A program made the translations under genes and the position numbers. Under the pieces are notes generated by a model. The model ran no database searches. It was not told the DNA's origin and worked only from the letters and a program-made list of their open reading frames with translations. Below, in pieces: positions 34,446 to 41,447 of a stretch of 64,000 bases of DNA. Position 1 is the stretch's first letter; every line of letters starts with the position of its first letter. The stretch comes from JAJDGF01 sp031549325 (GTDB taxonomy: Bacteria; Bacillota; Clostridia; Christensenellales; Aristaeellaceae), in the NCBI GenBank assembly GCA_031549325.1, contig JAVBQA010000032.1, positions 22,249-86,248 on the forward strand, in the 5' to 3' direction.

Positions 34446-36236
34446 ATGAGGAAAATTTCGCTGCTGTTGCTGTTGGTTCTGCTGCTGGGCGTGCTGCCCG
34501 CGCGGGCCGAAACCGAGGGATTCGAGCTGGTGGTCGGGTCCACCACCCAGATGAGCGGCTACTTTTTCACCGACATGTGGGGGAACAACACCGCCGATAT
34601 GGACGTGCGCGCGCTGATTCACGGCTATTCCACCGTCGCCTTTTCGGGCATCGGCAACTACCAGATCGACGGGACCGTGGTGAAGGACTGCCAGGTGCTG
34701 GATGACGACGCAGGCAACCGCACCTACACCTTCACGCTGCAGGACGGGCTGATGTACAACGACGGCTCGGCCATCACCGCCCGCGACTACGCGTTTTCCG
34801 CGCTGCTGCTGTCCGCGCCGGAGATGACCTCCCTGGGGTCGTCGCCCGCCGCCATGCAGCAACTGCTGGGCTACGAGGATTTCCGCAAGGGCAAGCCGTT
34901 CGCGGGCGTGCGCCTGTTGTCGGACGACCGGTTTTCGCTGACCATCGGCGCGAATTGCCTGCCCTATTTCTACGAGCTGGCGCTGGTCAGCGTGCAGCCT
35001 TATCCGATGCAGGTCATTGCGCCGGGCATCGACGTCGTCGACGAGGGCGAGGGCTGCAGGTTCAGCAAGAAACTGGACAAGAAACTGCTGCAGAAGACCG
35101 TGCTGACCGAGGGCGCCGGCTATCTGTTCATGCCCGCCGTCAGCTGCGGCCCGTACCGCCTGAGCGCGTACGACCCGGCGAATCACGAAGCGCGCTTTGA
35201 GCGCAACCGTTACTACAAGGGAAACTTTGAGGGTCAGACGCCCGCCATCGAGCGCGTGCTGTTCAAGCAGCTCAACCCGGACACCATGCTGGACGAGCTG
35301 AAAGACGGCTCCGTGCACGTGCTGAACAAGGTTGCCTCCGGCGAGCGCATCCTGAAGGGCAAGCAGCTGGTGGGAGAGGGCGCGGCCAGCGCCATCAGCT
35401 ATCCCCGCGCCGGGCTGAGCTTCCTCAGCTTCGCCTGCGAGATGGGCCCGACCGCCTCCGCCAGCGTGCGCAAGGCCGTGGCGCTGTCGGTGGATTCCGG
35501 CGCGCTGTGCCAGGATTACCTGGAGGGCTACGGGCTGCCGGTCTATGGCTATTACGGCATCGGCCAGTGGATGGCGCAGGAGTCGCTGGAGCAGCTCCCC
35601 AGCCTCGATCTGTACGAGCTGAACCTGAACGCCGCGAAGAACCTGCTCGCCGAGGACGGCTGGAATCTCAACGAGGACGGCACGCCCTACGAAGAGGGCG
35701 GCGTCCGCTACAGGAAGGACGGCAAGAAGCTCGTGCCGCTGCAGCTGCGCTGGGCCTACCCAAAGGGCGGCGAGGGAATCGGCGCGCTGCTGCCCATGCT
35801 GACCGCCAACCTCGCGGAGATCGGCGTGGATCTCGCCGCCACCGAGCTGCCGTTTGCCGAGCTGCTCTCCCACTATTACCGGCAGCAGGAGCGCACCTAC
35901 AACCTGTTCAGCCTGGGCACCAATTTCTCGCTGGTGTTCGACCCGTACTACGCCTATAGCCCCGATCCCGCGTTTCAGGGCGTGTTCAACACCACAGGCC
36001 TGGGCGATGAGCACATGATGCAGCTGGTCGAAGACATGCGCCGCACCGCCCCGAGCGATCAGGCCGCCTACCTCCAAAAATGGATGGCCTTCCAGCAGTA
36101 CTGGGTGCAGCAGATGCCCATGGCGCCGCTGTACAGCAATGTGTACTACGACTTCATCAGCCCCAAGCTCAAAAACTTCAGCACCAACGCCAACTGGTCT
36201 TGGGCCACGGCGCTGCTGTACGCGACGATGGAATGA
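34446..36236 (+). CDS. Family 5 extracellular solute-binding protein without lipobox
   Basis: A 596-residue ABC-type peptide/oligopeptide binding protein (OppA/SBP_bac_5 fold): TYTFTLQDGLMYNDGSAITARDYAFS near residue 97, SCGPYRLSAYDPANHEARFERNRYY (~236), VRKAVALSVD, and LQLRWAYPKGGEGIG. It has a cleavable signal (LLLLLVLLLGVLPARA/E) but no cysteine lipobox, unlike most Gram-positive binding proteins, so it is probably released or held by partners. No permease or ATPase gene is adjacent. ATG 34446 follows GGAGAGGGAAGGG. It lies 156 bases after the giant adhesin gene in the same direction and may be co-transcribed. Confidence 0.85.
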   Translation: MRKISLLLLLVLLLGVLPARAETEGFELVVGSTTQMSGYFFTDMWGNNTADMDVRALIHGYSTVAFSGIGNYQIDGTVVKDCQVLDDDAGNRTYTFTLQDGLMYNDGSAITARDYAFSALLLSAPEMTSLGSSPAAMQQLLGYEDFRKGKPFAGVRLLSDDRFSLTIGANCLPYFYELALVSVQPYPMQVIAPGIDVVDEGEGCRFSKKLDKKLLQKTVLTEGAGYLFMPAVSCGPYRLSAYDPANHEARFERNRYYKGNFEGQTPAIERVLFKQLNPDTMLDELKDGSVHVLNKVASGERILKGKQLVGEGAASAISYPRAGLSFLSFACEMGPTASASVRKAVALSVDSGALCQDYLEGYGLPVYGYYGIGQWMAQESLEQLPSLDLYELNLNAAKNLLAEDGWNLNEDGTPYEEGGVRYRKDGKKLVPLQLRWAYPKGGEGIGALLPMLTANLAEIGVDLAATELPFAELLSHYYRQQERTYNLFSLGTNFSLVFDPYYAYSPDPAFQGVFNTTGLGDEHMMQLVEDMRRTAPSDQAAYLQKWMAFQQYWVQQMPMAPLYSNVYYDFISPKLKNFSTNANWSWATALLYATME

Positions 36237-36292
36237 CGGGGGAACGGCAGGGAACAAAGTCCCCTGCCAAGGGACATTGCCCCTTGGGCGTC
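36237..36292 (+). repeat. Palindromic repeat right after the binding-protein stop codon
   Basis: TGACGGGGGAACGGCAGGGAAC begins at the stop codon and resembles TGACGGGGGGACGGCAGGAAAC at the stop codon at 20005. Here it continues into GGCAGGG/CCCTGCC and CCAAGGG/CCCTTGG hairpins. Confidence 0.5.
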
Positions 36293-36311
36293 CCATCTGA
36301 AGCAAACCATG

Positions 36312-36344
36312 AATCCCCGGCTTCCGTCACGGAAGCCGGGGATT
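36312..36344. terminator. Hairpin terminator candidate upstream of the ROK gene
   Basis: AATCCCCGGCTTCCGT (36312-36327) and its perfect complement (36329-36344), followed by TTG. A very stable stem with only a short T-stretch. Confidence 0.65.
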
Positions 36345-36419
36345 TGCGCGCGGTTGCGGGATGGATGGCCGGTTCCCGGTGCTGATGGGCCGTGCCCGAA
36401 GCGCGCCCACAGGAACCAC

Positions 36420-36448
36420 TTGCGTAACCGCCCCAAATCGACTAAAAT
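36420..36448 (+). promoter_or_regulatory. Promoter of the ROK gene
   Basis: TTGCGT (36420-36425), 17-base spacer, TAAAAT (36443-36448). Confidence 0.7.
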
Positions 36449-36487
36449 AGGAGGGGATTGCACGGGTCAAAAGAGGGGTGTAGACAC

Positions 36488-37423
36488 ATGGCCAATTACG
36501 CGGTCGGGGTGGATGCGGGCGGCACAAAGGTCGCCTACGGGCTGTTCGACGGGGCGGGCGCGCTGGTCGACCGCATGCAGCACCCAACCGACGCCGGCGC
36601 CGACGGCCCGGCCTTCGCGGACGCCATCGCGCGCTCGGTGGACGAGCTGCTCCAGCGCAATCGCCTCCGCTTCGGCGACCTCACGGGCGTCGGCATTGCC
36701 ATGCCCTCCTTCATCCTCTTTGACACCGGCTACGTCTGCATGACCTCGGCCATGCCGAACATCCGCGACTTCCCCATGCTGGACTACCTCAAAACCCGCC
36801 TGCCCACCCGCGTCGTGCTGGACAACGACAGCAACGTGGCGGCGCTGGCCGAGCACCGGCTGGGCGCTGGGGCGGGTAGCCGCCACATGGTGTATGTGTC
36901 GGCGTCGACGGGGCTTGGATGCGGCATCATCATCGAGGGCAAGCTGTTTCGGGGCAGCTACGGCTGGGCGGGCGAGTGCGGCCACATGATCGTCACGCCC
37001 GACGAGGGCATCGAGTGCGGCTGCCGGAACCAGGGCTGCTTCATGTCCTACGCCTCCGGAAAATACGGCTGCCTGCACGCCGAGCGGCGCATGAAAAGCG
37101 GCGAACCAAGCGCCCTGCCCAGTGACCGCCCGCTGACCGGCGCGGATCTGCTGACCGCCCATAACCAGGGCGACGCGCTTGCCGTCTCCATCGTGGAGCA
37201 GATGGCCAAACACATGGCGCTGTGCGTGTTCAACGTGTACCAGCTGCTGAACATCAACCTGTTCGTGTTCGGCGGCGGGCTGGTGAATTTCGGCGACGCG
37301 CTGTTTGTTCCGATGCGCCGGGAGTTTGACAGGCGCAACCACATCCCCCAGCCCGTGGAGTTCCGGTTCGCCCGGCTGAAGCAGGACTTTGGCATCACCG
37401 GCGCGGCGCTATTGGTCACGTAA
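36488..37423 (+). CDS. ROK-family sugar kinase-like protein
   Basis: A 311-residue ASKHA-fold protein of the ROK family: ATP-binding GVDAGGTKVAYGLFD at the N-terminus, LDNDSNVAALAEHRLGAG (catalytic Asp region), STGLGCGIIIEGKL, and the ROK zinc motif GECGHM…CGCRNQGCFMSYASG. In that motif the usual Glu after the last Cys is Met. There is no N-terminal helix-turn-helix, so a kinase rather than a repressor. Glucokinase or N-acyl-hexosamine kinase are candidates and specificity cannot be read. ATG 36488 is preceded by GAGGGG. The VOC gene follows 24 bases later. Confidence 0.88.
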   Translation: MANYAVGVDAGGTKVAYGLFDGAGALVDRMQHPTDAGADGPAFADAIARSVDELLQRNRLRFGDLTGVGIAMPSFILFDTGYVCMTSAMPNIRDFPMLDYLKTRLPTRVVLDNDSNVAALAEHRLGAGAGSRHMVYVSASTGLGCGIIIEGKLFRGSYGWAGECGHMIVTPDEGIECGCRNQGCFMSYASGKYGCLHAERRMKSGEPSALPSDRPLTGADLLTAHNQGDALAVSIVEQMAKHMALCVFNVYQLLNINLFVFGGGLVNFGDALFVPMRREFDRRNHIPQPVEFRFARLKQDFGITGAALLVT

Positions 37424-37447
37424 TCGATTGAGAAAGAGGGCATATCC

Positions 37448-37846
37448 ATGATCGGACACTACCTGATGTTCCCTGGCAACTGCGCGGAGGCGCTGGCGGT
37501 TTACGAGCGCGCGCTGGGCGCGAAGATCACGGAAAAACAGACCTATGGGGACATCGAAAACCCCGGATTCCCGGTGCCCGAGGCGGACAAGGGCCTGGTG
37601 CTGCACGCGCGGCTAGAGGCGTTTGGCGCGGAGCTCATGTGCGCCGACAGCCGGGAGCGCACGGCCGCCGGTGACAACATGTACGTCAGCATCACCCAGG
37701 ACGTGGCCGCCGTGCGCAAGGCGTGGGATGCGCTCTGCGAGGGCGGCGAGATCTACATGGCGCTGCAGCCGTCGTTCTTCGCGGCGCTGCACGGCTCGCT
37801 GCGCGACCGGTTCGGCGTCAACTGGATGTTCACAGCCATGGGCTGA
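37448..37846 (+). CDS. VOC-superfamily (PhnB-like) protein
   Basis: A 132-residue protein of the glyoxalase/PhnB '3-demethylubiquinone-9 3-methyltransferase' domain type: YLMFPGNCAEALAVYERALGAKI at the start and FGVNWMFTAMG at the end (usual 'DrFGv.W.i'). The function is unknown; these small proteins are often stress- or antibiotic-related. It follows the ROK gene closely in the same direction, with GAGGG upstream of the ATG. Confidence 0.82.
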   Translation: MIGHYLMFPGNCAEALAVYERALGAKITEKQTYGDIENPGFPVPEADKGLVLHARLEAFGAELMCADSRERTAAGDNMYVSITQDVAAVRKAWDALCEGGEIYMALQPSFFAALHGSLRDRFGVNWMFTAMG

Positions 37847-38004
37847 ACATTCGGCAGGATTCGGCATAAGATGAGGGGGAGGCATTTGCTTCCCCCAATG
37901 CGTTTCCTGGAGGGTGGACCGGGCCATTGGATGGCTTTGGGGCTGCCGCGCTTCGCGCCGGCGGCTCCATTTTTTTGCGCCGGCCTTGGAACAGCCGGCC
38001 CCTT

Positions 38005-38033
38005 TTGCCAGTCCATATGGTATATGGTATAAT
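38005..38033 (+). promoter_or_regulatory. Promoter of the TlpA redox operon
   Basis: TTGCCA (38005-38010), 17-base spacer, perfect TATAAT (38028-38033), 26 bases before the ATG. Confidence 0.88.
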
Positions 38034-38058
38034 GAGCTCGGCAGAGGAGGATTTTTCC

Positions 38059-39093
38059 ATGAAAAAACGATTGGCTTTCCTGACCGCGGTCGTGCTGGCG
38101 CTGGCGTTGGGCGCGGCGCTGGCCGAGCCGGCGGCCGTCCCGGCGGATGAACCGTATGTCTATGAGGATTCGTTCCTCGGGTTCTCGTTCCCCATGCCCG
38201 CCGCCTGGGTGCAGGCGTTTGACGGCGAAGGCCAGCTGCAGGCGATTCAGGAGGAGAACGGGGTCTTGTTCTCCTTTGCGCCCAAAGCGGCGCTGGAGCG
38301 GCTGGACGCGCTGAACCAGAGCATTGAGGAAGCGGGCGTTGCGGACTATTCGGAGCTGACGCCCGAGCAGCTGCAGGCGATCGACCAGATCAATGGCATG
38401 TTGGCGCCGGTGTGCTTCCTGCGCGTTCAGGGCGAGGCGAACCAGGGCGTGTACTCGGCGCTCACGTTCACGGACGAGATCGCGCTGGGCGAGGCCGGGG
38501 GCTCCACGTATTCGCTGCAGTACGACAAGCAGCCCGAGCTGTCCCAGCTTCCAGACGAGGACAAGCGGGCGTTTACGGCGCTGCACGCACAGATCGAAAA
38601 GCTTCCGGAGGTCATGACGCTCACCGGCATGGAGAAAGCGCCCGAGATCACCGGCGCGGTGGCGTTCGACAGCAAGGGGCTGGACGGCGCGCCCATCAGC
38701 TCCGGCGTCTTCAAGGATTACAAGCTCACAGCCGTCAACATCTGGGCCACCTGGTGCGGCTACTGCGTGGATGAGATGCCCGAGCTGCAGAAGCTCTATG
38801 AGTCGCTGCCCGCGGACACGAACCTGATCAGCATCTGCACCGACGCCCTGGATGAGCCCGAGCTGGCGCAAAGAATTGTCGACGAGACGGGCGTGAAATT
38901 CCCGGTCGTGGTGGTGGAAAACCAGCTGGACATGGGGTTCCTGATGGCGGTGACCGGCTATCCGACCACGCTGTTCGTGGATTCCGAAGGCAACCTCGTG
39001 GGCGATCCCATCGTGGGCGTGCCGTCGCTGGACAACGCCGCCGACGCCTATCGCCAGGCCATCGAAGAGCGCCTGCGGTTGCTGGGGGAATAG
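38059..39093 (+). CDS. Secreted TlpA-like thioredoxin-fold protein with extra N-terminal domain
   Basis: A 344-residue extracytoplasmic protein. Residues 1-~22 are a signal peptide. Residues ~30-190 are a domain I do not recognise, with the FSFPMPAAW start seen in surface lipoproteins. Residues ~200-344 are a TlpA/ResA-like thioredoxin fold with the active site WCGYC (Cys233, Cys236) and the cis-Pro region VTGYPTTLFVD. It probably handles disulfides outside the membrane. It is directly followed by a CXXC microprotein and a polyferredoxin membrane protein, which suggests electrons delivered from inside through those proteins. ATG 38059 follows AGAGGAGG. Confidence 0.88.
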   Translation: MKKRLAFLTAVVLALALGAALAEPAAVPADEPYVYEDSFLGFSFPMPAAWVQAFDGEGQLQAIQEENGVLFSFAPKAALERLDALNQSIEEAGVADYSELTPEQLQAIDQINGMLAPVCFLRVQGEANQGVYSALTFTDEIALGEAGGSTYSLQYDKQPELSQLPDEDKRAFTALHAQIEKLPEVMTLTGMEKAPEITGAVAFDSKGLDGAPISSGVFKDYKLTAVNIWATWCGYCVDEMPELQKLYESLPADTNLISICTDALDEPELAQRIVDETGVKFPVVVVENQLDMGFLMAVTGYPTTLFVDSEGNLVGDPIVGVPSLDNAADAYRQAIEERLRLLGE

Positions 39094-39097
39094 CCGC

Positions 39098-39238
39098 ATG
39101 AACAAGCTGCTTTGGGCGAGGATTGGCATCGCGCTGCTGGGCGTGCTGTTCGTCTTGGCGGGCGTCTGGCGGGGCGAGATGGGCATGGTGCTGAAGAAGG
39201 CCGTGAACATCTGCCTCGAATGCATCGGGATCGGGTAG
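39098..39238 (+). CDS. CD1871A-like CXXC microprotein (46 residues)
   Basis: A short gene starting 4 bases after the TlpA-like stop codon. It encodes one transmembrane helix (WARIGIALLGVLFVLAGVW, residues ~6-24) and a C-terminal tail with CLEC (NICLECIGIG, cysteines near residues 39 and 42). This fits the small 'CD1871A family CXXC motif-containing protein' found between TlpA-like and 4Fe-4S membrane protein genes in Clostridia. The role is unproven, but a redox shuttle or cluster ligand between the partners is plausible. No strong ribosome binding site is visible, suggesting coupled translation. The next gene starts 4 bases after its stop. Confidence 0.85.
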   Translation: MNKLLWARIGIALLGVLFVLAGVWRGEMGMVLKKAVNICLECIGIG

Positions 39239-39242
39239 CCAT

Positions 39243-40118
39243 ATGAAAAGACGAATCGTTCAATTCGGCTGGATGCTGCTGACCAACCTGCACCTGACGG
39301 GTTTTGTGCGGGGCCGCATCTACCAGGGGCCGCTCAAGCAGGTGTGCGTGCCCGGGCTGAACTGCTATTCCTGCCCCGGCGCGCTGGGATCCTGCCCCAT
39401 CGGCGCGCTGCAGGCCGTCATCGGCAGCGCGAAATACAGCGTCTCGTATTACGTGGTGGGCGCCCTGATGCTGTTTGGGCTGGCGTTTGGGCGGCTGGTG
39501 TGCGGGTTTCTGTGCCCGTTTGGGCTGGTGCAGGAGCTGCTCCACAAGATCCGCGTGAAGAAAATGAAGGTTGCGGCGCGGATCGACAGGCCGCTGCGGT
39601 ACCTGAAGTACGCGGTTCTGCTGTTCATGGTGCTGCTGATGCCCATGTTCCTGGGCAACCGGTTTGGCATCGCGCCGCCGTATTTCTGCCAGTTCCTGTG
39701 TCCCTCGGGCACGCTGTTCGGCGGCGTTCCGCTGCTGATTGGCAACCCGTCCCTGCGGCAGGCCGCCGGGCTGCTGTTCTCGTGGAAGGCGCTGGTGCTC
39801 GTTTTTGTGCTGGCGTTCTCGGCGCTGATCTACCGGCCCTTCTGCAAGTACCTGTGCCCGCTCGGCGCGCTCTACGCGCTATTCAACAAAGTCAGCCTCG
39901 TCCGCATGGCCGTGGACGAGGGCAAGTGCACCCGCTGCGCAAAGTGCGCCCGCGCCTGCGGGATGCAGATTTCCATGCCCCACAAGCCCAACCATCCCGA
40001 GTGCGTCCGCTGCGGCGCCTGCGAAAAGGCCTGCCCCGAGGGCGCGATCACCACCTGCGTGGCGAGGGCGCGCCAAGGGGAGACGCTTCGGGAAGCCGCC
40101 CCCGAGGATCCCGTTTGA
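39243..40118 (+). CDS. Membrane-bound 4Fe-4S polyferredoxin (NapH/YccM-like)
   Basis: A 291-residue protein with about five membrane segments. The N-terminal cysteine set is CYSCPGALGSCPIGA. The conserved loops are CGFLCPFGLVQELL (~residue 84) and CKYLCPLGALYALF (~202), the double 'CxxxCPxG' signature of NapH/CcoG-type proteins. Two C-terminal [4Fe-4S] motifs follow: CTRCAKCARAC and CVRCGACEKAC. It would carry electrons across or within the membrane. With the TlpA-like and CXXC proteins it forms a compact operon (4-base gaps), inferred to feed reducing power to extracytoplasmic thiols. Confidence 0.92.
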   Translation: MKRRIVQFGWMLLTNLHLTGFVRGRIYQGPLKQVCVPGLNCYSCPGALGSCPIGALQAVIGSAKYSVSYYVVGALMLFGLAFGRLVCGFLCPFGLVQELLHKIRVKKMKVAARIDRPLRYLKYAVLLFMVLLMPMFLGNRFGIAPPYFCQFLCPSGTLFGGVPLLIGNPSLRQAAGLLFSWKALVLVFVLAFSALIYRPFCKYLCPLGALYALFNKVSLVRMAVDEGKCTRCAKCARACGMQISMPHKPNHPECVRCGACEKACPEGAITTCVARARQGETLREAAPEDPV

Positions 40119-40213
40119 GGGATATCCCCTGAAGAATCCCGCAAGTGGAGCTCCGAATTCGAACGCAAAACGCCAAAGATATTGTGCAATTTACCCAAAA
40201 CAATAAGATGTCA

Positions 40214-40242
40214 TTGACGTATGCGCCGGATCGCGGTATGAT
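40214..40242 (+). promoter_or_regulatory. Promoter of the LacI-family regulator
   Basis: TTGACG (40214-40219), 17-base spacer, TATGAT (40237-40242). Confidence 0.82.
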
Positions 40243-40281
40243 CAGATCGGGATAACCGATTCACCATTAAGGAATGAAGAC

Positions 40282-41316
40282 ATGACAATTCGAGAAATCG
40301 CGGAGCTGGCGGGGGTTTCCAAGGCCACCGTCTCCTATGTGCTCAACGGCACCAAGAACATCACGCCCGAAGTCAAGCAGCGCGTGCTGCGGGTGGTGGC
40401 CGAATCGGGCTACAAGAAAAACCGCATCGCCACCAGCCTTCGCAAGAGCAGCACGTCCACCATCGGCGTGGTGGTAGAGGACATCATCAGCTTCCCGGTG
40501 GCGCCCATCATCCACGGCATCTCCGAGCGCGCCGAGGCCGAGGGCTACCAGATCATCCTGAGCGACCTGCGCATCCTCGACAAGCTGTACAACAACTACC
40601 ACCAGACCCCGCAGTACCGCAAAAAGATGAACGACGCGGTGGATTACCTGCTGCAGGCGGCCAGGGTGGACGCGGTGATCTTCGTGGGCATGTACGACCG
40701 CGATTTCACCGGGCTTATCGACAAGATCGGGAAACCGCTGGTGTTCGCCTACTGCACCACCCGCGACCCGGCCGACTACTGCGTCAGCTACGACGGGCAC
40801 GACGTGTCCGGCGAGGTGATCCACAGCCTTGCGCGGCAGGGGCACGAGCGCATCGGCGTCATCACGGGGCTGCCAGGCTCCGGCCCCAGCGAGGCGCGTC
40901 TGCGAGGCGCGCTGTCGGCGGCCCACGAGGCCGGGCTGGCCGTCGGCCCGGACTGCATCCAGCCGGGCGACTGGGAATACCCCTCCGGCTACGCGGGCGC
41001 GCAGAGGCTGCTGCGGCTTGAGAATCCGCCCACCGCCATCTTCGCCATGAACGACCTGATGGCCGCCGGAGCCATGGACGCGGTGAAGGATGCGGGCTTG
41101 TCCGTGCCGGGCGACGTGTCGGTGATCGGTTTCGACGACCGGGAGCTGGCGTCGTTCGTGCGGCCCAACCTGAGCACGGTTCGGATCGACCTGGTGGGCA
41201 TCGGCCGCGCGGCGGCCGAGACTGCCATCGCCCGGATACGGGGTGAAGAGGCACAGCATCTGCAGGTGCTGAGGAGCGTTATGATCCCCAGAGACAGCGT
41301 GGCAGAGCGGAAGTAA
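40282..41316 (+). CDS. LacI-family transcriptional regulator
   Basis: A 344-residue repressor. The N-terminal helix-turn-helix (TIREIAELAGVSKATVSYVLNG) and hinge (RIATSLRKSSTSTIGVVVEDI) are followed by a periplasmic-binding-like effector domain ending VIGFDDRELASFVRPNLSTVRID. It lies directly upstream of the GH127 and ABC transporter genes, in the same direction, so it probably controls them in response to a sugar. No clean central-CG palindrome was found in the 131-bp gap before GH127, although TGAAACGATTATCCA (41405-41419) is loosely operator-like. Confidence 0.93.
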   Translation: MTIREIAELAGVSKATVSYVLNGTKNITPEVKQRVLRVVAESGYKKNRIATSLRKSSTSTIGVVVEDIISFPVAPIIHGISERAEAEGYQIILSDLRILDKLYNNYHQTPQYRKKMNDAVDYLLQAARVDAVIFVGMYDRDFTGLIDKIGKPLVFAYCTTRDPADYCVSYDGHDVSGEVIHSLARQGHERIGVITGLPGSGPSEARLRGALSAAHEAGLAVGPDCIQPGDWEYPSGYAGAQRLLRLENPPTAIFAMNDLMAAGAMDAVKDAGLSVPGDVSVIGFDDRELASFVRPNLSTVRIDLVGIGRAAAETAIARIRGEEAQHLQVLRSVMIPRDSVAERK

Positions 41317-41447
41317 GCCCGGGGCGCGCCACTGTGCCTGGCGGCCGCGGCGCGCATGCCGGGGGAGCGGAGGGGCTTCCTTTCGGGCCCCCTTTCGCCC
41401 ATTGGTGAAACGATTATCCAAATCCCATGATTCGGAGGTGTCATCCC

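Noticed and set aside
41317..41447. LacI operator before GH127
   Set aside because: TGAAACGATTATCCA has a CG near its centre but the two halves do not match as a palindrome; kept only as a remark.
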